Below, piece after piece: positions 51,301 through 59,693 of a DNA stretch of 64,000 nucleotides (position 1 is its first letter; the number at the start of each line of letters is the position of its first letter). The notes below the pieces were generated by a model that made no database searches, was not told where the DNA came from, and saw only the letters and a program-made list of their open reading frames with translations. This DNA comes from JBGTGG01 sp964398945. Lineage in GTDB: Bacteria; Bacteroidota; Bacteroidia; Cytophagales; Cyclobacteriaceae. The stretch is from the NCBI GenBank assembly GCA_964398945.1, contig CAYNOT010000013.1, positions 62,001 to 126,000 on the forward strand, given 5' to 3'. The translations under genes and the position numbers were made by a program.

Positions 51301-51334
51301 TATATTTGTCATAAAATGACAAGATTTTAAAATC
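51301..51334 (+). promoter_or_regulatory. Promoter and candidate controller operators
   Basis: TATATTTG (51301-51308) is a -7 box. Overlapping it is the perfect inverted repeat TTGTCATAAAATGACAA (51306-51322), followed at once by the perfect palindrome GATTTTAAAATC (51323-51334). The ATG of the XRE gene is at 51345. Controller proteins of restriction systems bind such palindromes to autoregulate; binding here is inferred. Confidence 0.6.
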
Positions 51335-51344
51335 AATTCTTAAA

Positions 51345-51650
51345 ATGAACAACTTCGGAGACCACATTAGGCACCTACGAAAGGACAACGACTTGACCCT
51401 CACTAAACTTGCAGCAATGCTTGACATGGATTCGGCAAATCTTAGTAAAATAGAAACAGGCAAGAGAAGTTTTGATGAGAAGAAACTACCGCTCTTTTGC
51501 AAAATATTTAAACTTGATTTAGATAAAATGAAGAACGAACTAATAAGTGAAAAATTCGCAAACAAGGTTTATACTGAAAACCTAGACAGAGTAGTTTTCA
51601 AATTAGCAGAACAAAAAGTTAAATACTTGACAAAAAATGATAAGCACTAA
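51345..51650 (+). CDS. XRE controller-like protein of restriction-modification system
   Basis: A 101-residue helix-turn-helix protein (about 3-62: FGDHIRHLRKDNDLTLTKLA, LDMDSANLSKIETGKRSF). Its size and its position at the head of the methylase-endonuclease genes fit a C (controller) protein. It overlaps the first methyltransferase gene by 14 bases. Two palindromes sit between the -7 box and the start codon. The C-terminal 35 residues form a helical extension. Confidence 0.75.
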   Translation: MNNFGDHIRHLRKDNDLTLTKLAAMLDMDSANLSKIETGKRSFDEKKLPLFCKIFKLDLDKMKNELISEKFANKVYTENLDRVVFKLAEQKVKYLTKNDKH

Positions 51651-52863
51651 AACAACGCAATACAAATTGCCAAAAGAATCTTTATTGCTTATTCAAGAGC
51701 CTCAGATTCGGCTTTTTGAAGATGAGTTCAAAGCTTCCTTAAAGAGGCAATTTATTGGAATAGACTTTAGGCAAAGAGGCTATACTGTCAATGACAAAGT
51801 GGATTCAATTATTGATAGCAAAATTCAGACAATCGGTTTTTTTTCAGGAGCAGGTGGACTTGATATTGGATCACAATTAGCAGGCGCTAAAGTCATTTCA
51901 AGTTTAGATTTCGATAGAGATAGTGTAGCAACAATGAAAGCCAATAAATATTTTGCTCACTCAACACATTTTCATAGAGATATTAAAGAGATGAGTTCAA
52001 AGGACTATTCTAAAATAATTAAAGGGAATAATCCCGAGAAACTAATTTTAGTAGGCGGGCCACCTTGTCAACCATTTTCTAAAGCAGGCTATTGGGTTAC
52101 TCATAAAAACAGACTTGGTAGCGAAGATCCAAGAAACATGATTGGACAATACTTAAGAATTGTTGAAGAGATAAGACCAGATGGATTTATTCTTGAGAAT
52201 GTTGAAAGCTTGATGCATCCCAAAAATACCAATGCAGTCTCTGATTTGAAAGAAGCAATTGACAATCTGGGCTATAAGTTTATTGTCTATCGAGCTAACG
52301 CTTTAGATTTTGGTGTTCCTCAAAAAAGAAAGAGAGTATTTTTTATTGCATCAAAAAAAAGCATCAAAGGCGAGCCAATTAAGACTCATGGTGACGAAAT
52401 GGAAGTTCTGTATAATACTTCACTTCTGCCGCACGAAAGAGTGATTGATTGGATTGGCAAATTCGATACTGATAAATATTTTGAACCTGAAGAGTTAACA
52501 GTAGGCAAAACCTATGAAGAAGAGTTAAAACAAATTCCGCCAGGGCAAAACTATTTTGCTCTATCCGAAAGAAGTGGTCATCCAAATCCAAGATTTCAAG
52601 CGAATAAAAGGTTTTGGAGTTTTCTATTGAAGCTTCATCCGAATCAACCATCTTGGACAATTGCTGCACAGCCGGGTCCTTGGGTTGGTCCGTTTCATTG
52701 GAATAACAGACGATTGAGAGTTCCTGAGAGCGCAGCCATTCAAACTTTCCCGGAAGACTACCATTTTGTCGGAAGTAGACGATCAATACAAAAACAAATT
52801 GGCAATGCTGTTCCCCCACTGTTAGGAAAAGCAATAATCAGACATTTAATCTCAAGTATTTAA
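51637..52863 (+). CDS. DNA cytosine-5 methyltransferase 1
   Basis: A 408-residue m5C methyltransferase. Motif I FFSGAGGLD is at about 68-76, catalytic motif IV GGPPCQPFS has C144, motif VI is LENV (186-189), motif VIII is RKRVFFIA, and motif X QIGNAVPPLLGKA ends the protein. The N-terminal extension of about 60 residues is not part of the fold. The target-recognition region closely parallels that of the next gene (PPGQNYFALSERSGHPNP; WSFLLKLHPNQPSWTI). Overlaps the controller gene by 14 bases and the second methylase by one base. Confidence 0.93.
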   Translation: MISTKTTQYKLPKESLLLIQEPQIRLFEDEFKASLKRQFIGIDFRQRGYTVNDKVDSIIDSKIQTIGFFSGAGGLDIGSQLAGAKVISSLDFDRDSVATMKANKYFAHSTHFHRDIKEMSSKDYSKIIKGNNPEKLILVGGPPCQPFSKAGYWVTHKNRLGSEDPRNMIGQYLRIVEEIRPDGFILENVESLMHPKNTNAVSDLKEAIDNLGYKFIVYRANALDFGVPQKRKRVFFIASKKSIKGEPIKTHGDEMEVLYNTSLLPHERVIDWIGKFDTDKYFEPEELTVGKTYEEELKQIPPGQNYFALSERSGHPNPRFQANKRFWSFLLKLHPNQPSWTIAAQPGPWVGPFHWNNRRLRVPESAAIQTFPEDYHFVGSRRSIQKQIGNAVPPLLGKAIIRHLISSI

Positions 52864-53894
52864 TGAAGCCTAAAATCGTAAGTATTTTTTCAGGAGTTGG
52901 TGGAATAGATTTGGGTTTTGAAAAAGCAGGGTTTGAGACGGTTTTTGCTTCTGACATCTGGGACAAAGCTTGTCAGTCTCTAAAAGAGAATTTCCCGAAG
53001 TGTGAAGTTGTTTGTGATGATATCGCAAATATTGACTTCAGAAAAATCAAAAAAAAGCACAAAGTCATTGACGGACTTGTGGGAGGACCACCTTGTCCAC
53101 CTTTCTCAAAGTCTAGATTCTACAGAAAAGAAAAGGAAAGAGGAATAGACGATGAAGACGGCTTTATAAGTGTAACCAACTATTTTCGAGCCGTTGAAGA
53201 ATTAAGTCCTAAATTTTTCTTTTTTGAAAATGTACATGGCTTTGTTTATAAACCTCATCAAAGTGCTTTAGAGTTAGTAGAAAAAGAAAGTAAAAGATTA
53301 GGTTACAAAATATTTCATAATGTTGTTAATGCTGCTGATTTTGGAGTTCCACAAACGCGGCAAAGATTCATCTGCATTGGCGTAAAAAAATCAATGGCCG
53401 ATTTTAAGTTTCCAAAACAAACACACTCTGATCCAACTAAACCACTTAATGGATACAAGAGTTGGGTAACATGTGGTGACATTTTGAAAGACATCGACTA
53501 TGATTTACCAGAAGATAAAAAAATGGAAGCAGGTTCAAAACATAAACACTTATTAAAACTTGTACCGCCTGGTGATAACTATTTGTTTTTTACTTCAGAA
53601 AGAAATCATCCTAAGCCACTTTTTAAATGGCGCTCAAGGTATTGGTCATTTCTTTTAAAATTATCACCTGACAGACCATCATGGACTATTCAGGCAAGTC
53701 ATTCAAATAATATGGGCCCTTTTCACTGGAAAAACAGATTCTTACGAATAGAAGAGATTAAAAGAATTCAAACTTTCAATAAAAGCCACATCTTTCTTGG
53801 CTCTTTCAAAGAGCAATGGAGACAAATTGGAAACGCAGTGCCTCCCTTATTAGCTAATAAGTTCGCAAGTGAAATAAAAAAACAATACTTTTAA
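52863..53894 (+). CDS. DNA cytosine-5 methyltransferase 2
   Basis: A 343-residue m5C methyltransferase. Motif I IFSGVGGID is near the N-terminus, the catalytic loop GGPPCPPFS has C78 (PCP instead of PCQ, as often seen), motif VI is FENV, and motif X QIGNAVPPLLANK is at the end. Recognition-region segments PPGDNYLFFTSERNHPKP and WSFLLKLSPDRPSWTI match the first enzyme, so the two are tandem paralogues. TAATG coupling with the preceding gene. Confidence 0.93.
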   Translation: MKPKIVSIFSGVGGIDLGFEKAGFETVFASDIWDKACQSLKENFPKCEVVCDDIANIDFRKIKKKHKVIDGLVGGPPCPPFSKSRFYRKEKERGIDDEDGFISVTNYFRAVEELSPKFFFFENVHGFVYKPHQSALELVEKESKRLGYKIFHNVVNAADFGVPQTRQRFICIGVKKSMADFKFPKQTHSDPTKPLNGYKSWVTCGDILKDIDYDLPEDKKMEAGSKHKHLLKLVPPGDNYLFFTSERNHPKPLFKWRSRYWSFLLKLSPDRPSWTIQASHSNNMGPFHWKNRFLRIEEIKRIQTFNKSHIFLGSFKEQWRQIGNAVPPLLANKFASEIKKQYF

Positions 53895-53896
53895 AT

Positions 53897-54895
53897 ATGA
53901 GCGTTAGAAACACACTAATTTTAAACCACTCAGATTTAAAATATCTGCTTATAGACAGTTTGCGTCTATACTCTGACAACGTTGTGTTTATTGATGGAAA
54001 TAATCCTTATCGTTTCTCAATAAATAAAAAGACATTTTATGTTCTTATTAAAAACGTTCATGAATCAGGTGACGGCAGAAGCAATCAAGATGAGTGCAGA
54101 ATTCAGGTGGCAAAGACAGGGAACTTTAATGACGCTTTAAATTCAAAAACAGAAGTCATTGTTCTAGGATACTTTGCTGACGAGAAAGTATTCACCGCGT
54201 GGAATCCATACCTAATGAGAGATCGCTTTAACCAAAAGCAAACGATTTCTCTCTATTCAAGATTTTCAGTTCAAAAGCAAGCCGCAATTAGCAAGATAGC
54301 TGCCTACAGAGATACAAATGACCAATCTGTAATTAGCTTTCGGCCAGACTATCTAGGATTATATCTGGAAAACTTATCCAATATTCATTTACTAAGTGAT
54401 ATAGAATTACTTGCATTGGTTAATGAATCAGATTCATTAAACACAAATAATTTAGACGGCTTTGCTGACTTTCCTGAAGGGCACTTGACAATTACTCACA
54501 CAAGATATAAACGCGATCCTCGCTTTAAAGCGATCGTTTATGAAGCTTATGACAATAGATGTGCAATGTGTGGAATTCAATTAGAATTAATTGAAGCCGC
54601 CCACATAGTTCCACATTCACATGAAAAAGGAACAGATGAAATTGGCAATGGCATTAGTCTTTGTGCACTCCATCATACAGCATATGACCGATCACTCATA
54701 TATTTTGACAATGAATTCAATATTCTGATTAACGGAAGCAAAATGGAGTATTTAGAAAAAGTTGGTCTTGACTCTGGATTTAGAAAATTTCAAGCATTGG
54801 CTTTTGACAAGATCGTATTACCTACTAATCACACATTAAGACCTAATGTAGAGAATATTAAATTGGCGAATCAAGCAAGAGGAATTAATGTCTAA
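53897..54895 (+). CDS. HNH endonuclease, probable restriction enzyme
   Basis: A 332-residue protein two bases after the second methyltransferase. The C-terminal HNH domain has the zinc knuckle C222-AMC225, the catalytic AAHIVPH (H236) and N251...C256-ALHH (zinc Cys and final His). The N-terminal 150 residues are mixed alpha-beta with no family I can name (FYVLIKNVHESGDGRSNQDE; VIVLGYFADEKVFTAWNP); that part probably reads the DNA target. Position and domain make it the restriction subunit of a type II system. Confidence 0.82.
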   Translation: MSVRNTLILNHSDLKYLLIDSLRLYSDNVVFIDGNNPYRFSINKKTFYVLIKNVHESGDGRSNQDECRIQVAKTGNFNDALNSKTEVIVLGYFADEKVFTAWNPYLMRDRFNQKQTISLYSRFSVQKQAAISKIAAYRDTNDQSVISFRPDYLGLYLENLSNIHLLSDIELLALVNESDSLNTNNLDGFADFPEGHLTITHTRYKRDPRFKAIVYEAYDNRCAMCGIQLELIEAAHIVPHSHEKGTDEIGNGISLCALHHTAYDRSLIYFDNEFNILINGSKMEYLEKVGLDSGFRKFQALAFDKIVLPTNHTLRPNVENIKLANQARGINV

Positions 54896-54898
54896 ATC

Positions 54899-54957
54899 GC
54901 ACACACTTTGCCATGCCGCACATTCAACCCACAACCAAAGCCAGTCAAAGAGTGTGC
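54899..54957. repeat. Imperfect inverted repeat after HNH gene
   Basis: GCACACACTTT (54899-54909) and AAAGAGTGTGC (54947-54957) pair with one mismatch around a 37-base loop, four bases after the HNH stop. It may mark the right end of the island or act as a weak terminator. The rest of the gap to 55050 shows nothing clear. Confidence 0.4.
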
Positions 54958-55050
54958 TCAGTGTAGTGTAAGTAGAGAAAGTTGTCAATAAAAAATGCCC
55001 CACCGCACGACTAACTAAAAAAGAGTGCTGTTAATTAACGGGGGACGAAA

Positions 55051-56361
55051 TCAGTCCTCTTTTAATCCCGGTTCGCGCGACAAGAATTCATCATACAATC
55101 TTGTTTGCCGGCTTGTCATTGGAATTTGCCAACCATTGATAAAAACCTGAACGATATTGGTTTTTGTTTCAAACGGATCGCCATCGCAAATAAATAAGTT
55201 GGCGGTTTTTCCCACTTCAATAGAACCAAGCTGACCGGCTACACCAAAAATTTCAGCCGGCACAATTGTAACGGCTTTCAATGCTTCTTCTTTTCCCATA
55301 CCGAATGCAGCGGCAAAGCCAGCATTATAAGGAAGGTTCCGAACGTTCTCCGCTTGTTGTGTTTGAATGGCAACTTTCACTCCCGCTTTCTGCATCAATC
55401 CCGGATTGGCGTATGCTTTGTCGTACCGATCGTAATCACGCGAAGGTAAACTCAACACCGGCCCGACAATTACTGGTATTTTTGCTTTGGCGATTTCATC
55501 GGCAACACGCCATCCTTCAGCAACGCCCGTAAGCACTACTTTTTTTACTTCCCTTTCCTTTACCCACTTCAATGCCGATTGAATATCCTTTGAAGCATTC
55601 ACTTCGATCATCAACATCTTTTCACCACGCACAACCGATAGCAACGCATCCATTTCAGGATAATACCCAAGTCCTTTTCCTTTTGATGCCGAATCAAGTT
55701 TATGATATTGAACGGCTTTGTCCCAAACATCAGTGAGTGTTTCCAATGCTTTCTCCGATGCTTTCTTTATTTCATCCTCCGACCTTCGATCATAAAAACC
55801 CCTTCTCCCAGTGTTCGGAAAAGCCAGCACCACCCCTTCAAAACCTGCATACATCTGATCAGGTGTATAGCCATACAAGTTTATCAATGCTGCTGTTCCC
55901 GCAAACAGCCTTCCATCAGGTTTTGTGATTACGGTAGTAACACCGCTCACGCGCGTAACCGGTATCAACACTGAGTTTGGGTTCACGGCAGTCAAGGCTT
56001 TCATCTGTGGCACAATATCACCGGTTTCATTATGGTCTTGTGTACGCGGGTCGGACCCCACTTCCGACAAACCAATTTGTGTTCCACTGTCGATCATGCC
56101 CGGATAAATCCAGGCACCTTTGCAATCAATGATAGTAGCTCCCGCAGGTGGCTGGACGTTGGTCCCAACTGCGGTTATTTTTCCATTGGTGATCACCACA
56201 GTACCGTTAGGGATTTTTCCTTTTGTTACCGTTTCAATAGCGGCATTCGTCAACGCGAAGGTTCCGTATTTACCTTTCAGGTCTTGTGCATCAAGGTGCA
56301 TTACAAAAACGCAAAGCAGTGCCACAATCAGTCCTGCCAACGTATATAGTTTTCTTTCCAT
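55051..56361 (-). CDS. Amidohydrolase-fold protein lacking metal-site histidines
   Basis: A 436-residue exported protein (signal peptide about 1-25, LDAQ) with the amidohydrolase layout: N-terminal beta-sandwich (IPNGTVVITNGKITAVG), GAWIYPGMIDSGTQIGL and a C-terminal GSIEVGKTANLFICDGDPF. Where active enzymes have the DxHxH metal motif it has DSGTQ, and the later zinc His residues are not apparent. It is thus probably non-hydrolytic or a partner subunit. Last of three amidohydrolase genes, 11 bases after the middle one. Confidence 0.82.
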   Translation of the reverse strand: MERKLYTLAGLIVALLCVFVMHLDAQDLKGKYGTFALTNAAIETVTKGKIPNGTVVITNGKITAVGTNVQPPAGATIIDCKGAWIYPGMIDSGTQIGLSEVGSDPRTQDHNETGDIVPQMKALTAVNPNSVLIPVTRVSGVTTVITKPDGRLFAGTAALINLYGYTPDQMYAGFEGVVLAFPNTGRRGFYDRRSEDEIKKASEKALETLTDVWDKAVQYHKLDSASKGKGLGYYPEMDALLSVVRGEKMLMIEVNASKDIQSALKWVKEREVKKVVLTGVAEGWRVADEIAKAKIPVIVGPVLSLPSRDYDRYDKAYANPGLMQKAGVKVAIQTQQAENVRNLPYNAGFAAAFGMGKEEALKAVTIVPAEIFGVAGQLGSIEVGKTANLFICDGDPFETKTNIVQVFINGWQIPMTSRQTRLYDEFLSREPGLKED

Positions 56362-56372
56362 GATTTCCTTCC

Positions 56373-57740
56373 TTACTTAAGCTCAAATAATTTCATTCCC
56401 ATCACCACTGCTTCTTCCATACAATGGTCATGCTGCTCATGGTGGTAAAACGTACCAACATCTATGGTTTGGCGTGGGTCGATATAAATGCGTTGATCGT
56501 CAGCATCTTTTTCACGATCAAATTCAACCACACCATCCACAAGCGTGTACAAGGGGATCGCATAAACCGACAAGGGATGCGCACTAAAAATGGCAACATC
56601 TGCTTCTTTTCCTACTTCCAATGATCCAACCCGGCTATCAATTCCCAATTGCTTTGCAGGGTTTATGGTAATCAATGCCAACGCTTCTTCATCGGTAAGG
56701 CCGCCATATTTTTGTGTCTTTGCTGCTTCATGATACAAATGGCGGATCAATTCGGCATCATCAGAATTGATGGAAGTGTTGATACCATTCCTTGTAAGGA
56801 TTGCTGCATTGTATGCTGTCGAATAATACACTTCAAATTTGTATGCCCACCAATCGGCAAACACGGAAGCCATCGCGCCCGCTGCTGCCAATTCAGGGGC
56901 CACTTTAAATCCTTCATTCACATGTTGAAATACCAGACGTGTGATCCCAAAATCTTTGCACACTTTCAACAACATATAAATTTCATCCGCGCGGTACGAG
57001 TGGCAATGCACAATAATGTTTCCTTTTAAAATATCGGCCAACGTTTCCAACCGAAGATCATACGCGGGTGGCGCTCCCCTAAATCCTTTGGTAGCCTTGG
57101 CTTTGTTATATGCATCCCACTCCGCCATGTATTCCTGCGCTTTTGAAAACGATTCGCGAAGTACAAACTCAACCCCCATACGGGTGCTGGGCACCAATCC
57201 ATTTCCACCATGGTTACGCGTAGGATTTTCACCCAATGCAAACTTGATCGTGCGCGGTGCACCTTGCATTACCAAATTATCCGGATCAACCGTTCCGTAG
57301 CGATGTTTGATAGTCTCGCATTGTCCACCGATCACATTTGCAGAACCATGCATGGCATGCGATACCGTAACACCGCCTGCCAATGCCCGATAAATCCCAA
57401 CATCCAGCGGGTTCAACGCATCGCCCGTAAAAACTTCTGCTGTTACTGGCCGCGTACCTTCATTCACAACATCTATTGCAAGATGTGAATGCGCATCAAT
57501 GATTCCCGGCATTACAAATTTTCCGGTTGCATCGATTTCCAAATATCCTTTTGGCAACGCAATACTTTTTCCGATTTTATCAATCTTTCCATCCTTGATC
57601 AATACATCTGTATTTTCAAGTGTTCCTTTTGTAACCGTGAGCACCGTTCCGTTCTTGATCAATACGTTTCCCTTCTCTTGTGCCGGTGCGGAAAAGAAAG
57701 AAGTAAGTAATAGGAGTATAATTATTTTCTTCATCATCAT
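56373..57740 (-). CDS. Exported metal-dependent amidohydrolase
   Basis: A 455-residue protein with a signal peptide (about 1-20, SAPAQ; ATG 57737 or 57734 also possible). The active-site motifs are intact: PGIIDAHSHLAID (HxH), IVHCHSYRADE, FQHVNEGF and the late SDDAELIRH Asp; GSLEVGKEADVAIFSAHPL is the usual C-terminal signature. It probably hydrolyses an amide or cyclic peptide-like substrate in the periplasm. It is the only member of the trio with the complete metal site. Confidence 0.88.
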   Translation of the reverse strand: MMMKKIIILLLLTSFFSAPAQEKGNVLIKNGTVLTVTKGTLENTDVLIKDGKIDKIGKSIALPKGYLEIDATGKFVMPGIIDAHSHLAIDVVNEGTRPVTAEVFTGDALNPLDVGIYRALAGGVTVSHAMHGSANVIGGQCETIKHRYGTVDPDNLVMQGAPRTIKFALGENPTRNHGGNGLVPSTRMGVEFVLRESFSKAQEYMAEWDAYNKAKATKGFRGAPPAYDLRLETLADILKGNIIVHCHSYRADEIYMLLKVCKDFGITRLVFQHVNEGFKVAPELAAAGAMASVFADWWAYKFEVYYSTAYNAAILTRNGINTSINSDDAELIRHLYHEAAKTQKYGGLTDEEALALITINPAKQLGIDSRVGSLEVGKEADVAIFSAHPLSVYAIPLYTLVDGVVEFDREKDADDQRIYIDPRQTIDVGTFYHHEQHDHCMEEAVVMGMKLFELK

Positions 57741-57746
57741 CCTTGC

Positions 57747-59426
57747 TTAATTTTTTGGATTTTTTGTTCCTTCCATCGGGAAACTACCAAACTGCCCGAT
57801 TGATGCAGTGCCGGTAAAAAACCCGCCTTCAACAGTACCGTTACATTCCACCGTCATGGTTTGGCCACCAAAGGTTACTGTATAGGCAAAATGCAATTTG
57901 TTTCCTTCCAATTCCACAACATCCAACGCAACCTCATCCGGTAGTCGTCCACCGGAAATGGTGCCTACATATCGGTCACCTTCTTTCTTGAACATTACTT
58001 TACCTTCCGTATCGCCTTGTGGCGTTTCCGTTTTCATCGACCAATTCCCACCGATATCAACCTTCACATTCGGATCACCCTTTTCTGTTTCTTTCACTTC
58101 ATACTTCGTTGGTAATCCGTCAACAAATACATACCGTACTTTTGCCTTTTCTGAAAAGTAAGGTTTATCGCTGATCACAATATTGGCCATTTTGCCAACA
58201 TCAATCGAACCCATGCGATCAGAAAGCCCAAGTAATTGTGCAGGTGATGTAGTAAGCGCTGCCAATGCCTGGTCTTCTGTTAACCCGGCTTCGATCATCC
58301 GTCTCAAATTGGAATGGATGTCTTTTGTTTTTGCGCTCAGGGCAGAAAACCCAAATGTCAATCCTGCTTTTTGAAAGGATGCAGCCTGCGCGGTGTACTT
58401 GTCAATAAACTCTTCTTTACGTTTTTCCAGTGCTTCCTTTTCAACATTGCTTTTCACCGCGTCTGTCTTTTCATCCTTTTTCCCTTCTTTGATTTTTTCG
58501 GGCAGATCAAGGCTTAAAAAAACTTTTGCATTGGAAGCTTTAATATCCCCGATGATATCCCAACCTTCTTTCAGATCACCAATAATCAGTGAAAAGCCAA
58601 GGTCCTTTTTTAATGTCAATACCCGTTGGGTCTCCAATACTTTTTCGGATTTAAACAACACCGGTTGCCGGCCTTCGATCACCGGATAAAACGCTTGCAG
58701 CACACGGTCCGTTGTAGGCCGTTCCAATGCAGAACGATTGGATGCATACATTCCTGCATAGCCAAGTGAAAGAGCAGCTTGCCGGTACAGTTGGCGGTAC
58801 TTGGCCATTACACCAATGGTAGTGCCTGGGTACATTCGCGAAGCGCCAGTGAGTTGAGAATAGAATGATGAGTTGCTGACCAACACCATTTCATCGGCTG
58901 AAGCACCCCCCAATAAAATAATTGCTCCGTTTCCCGGCAACATCTGACCATACGGAACTACCTGTGCAGCCGTAAAACCGATAGCACGTAAATCCTGAAT
59001 CCCCTTGTCGGTCGCATCCAAAAAATTCCGGACATCCAGCTGCGGTGTAATACCGGCTAAATTATCAGGTGGATTGCTCCTGTCTTTTGGGCGTTCACTT
59101 TCTTCTTTCGGTTTTGTTACCCCTACGTTGGACAATCCATCGATAAAGCCGGAATATGCATACATGCTATCCGCTTTAATGATAATAGCATTGGCTGGAA
59201 TAGGGACATTTTTTCCGACAGAAAGGATGAGACCATCTTTGATCACCAGGGTTCCCATCGAAACCATTCGTCCGGGGGCTTGTACAATATTAATATTGGT
59301 GATCGCGTACGTTTTGGAAACCGGTCGAAGTTCGTCTATGTTTTGTGGAAAGGCGGATACGGAAACGCACCAAAGCGCCAGTAGCATTCCTGCTTTCGAA
59401 TTACTTATAATTCGGTGTGTGGCCAT
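57747..59426 (-). CDS. Amidohydrolase-fold protein with extra C-terminal domain, no metal site
   Basis: A 559-residue exported protein (signal peptide about 1-27). The amidohydrolase fold is evident (MGTLVIKDGLILSVGKNVP, GSIDVGKMANIVIS), but the DxHxH position reads IDGLSNVGV, without His. A Lys/Glu-rich insert (about 305-340) and a C-terminal beta domain of about 95 residues (VDIGGNWSMKTETPQGDTEG ... GGFFTGTASIGQFGSFP), lipocalin-like in pattern, are added. First gene of the three-gene operon, six bases before the next. Confidence 0.82.
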   Translation of the reverse strand: MATHRIISNSKAGMLLALWCVSVSAFPQNIDELRPVSKTYAITNINIVQAPGRMVSMGTLVIKDGLILSVGKNVPIPANAIIIKADSMYAYSGFIDGLSNVGVTKPKEESERPKDRSNPPDNLAGITPQLDVRNFLDATDKGIQDLRAIGFTAAQVVPYGQMLPGNGAIILLGGASADEMVLVSNSSFYSQLTGASRMYPGTTIGVMAKYRQLYRQAALSLGYAGMYASNRSALERPTTDRVLQAFYPVIEGRQPVLFKSEKVLETQRVLTLKKDLGFSLIIGDLKEGWDIIGDIKASNAKVFLSLDLPEKIKEGKKDEKTDAVKSNVEKEALEKRKEEFIDKYTAQAASFQKAGLTFGFSALSAKTKDIHSNLRRMIEAGLTEDQALAALTTSPAQLLGLSDRMGSIDVGKMANIVISDKPYFSEKAKVRYVFVDGLPTKYEVKETEKGDPNVKVDIGGNWSMKTETPQGDTEGKVMFKKEGDRYVGTISGGRLPDEVALDVVELEGNKLHFAYTVTFGGQTMTVECNGTVEGGFFTGTASIGQFGSFPMEGTKNPKN

Positions 59427-59693
59427 TCGAAAATATAGTTTAGGTTTTAGGTTTAGTGTTCAAACTCGGTGAAAGATAACCCAATTACCAAACGATCGTC
59501 AACGCTTGTACAGGAGTGGCAATAATATTTCGTAAGAGGTTTTCGCTTTGAAAAACAGAGGATATTTCCAAACTCATCGGTTCACTACAGGTTTTCGTCA
59601 ATTCAATACAAAACCGTTTGCTGCCCCGAATCCCTACCCGATACTTGTACCGTAAAAGAAACCAAACAAGGTTTTAATCAAATTATTCAACAA

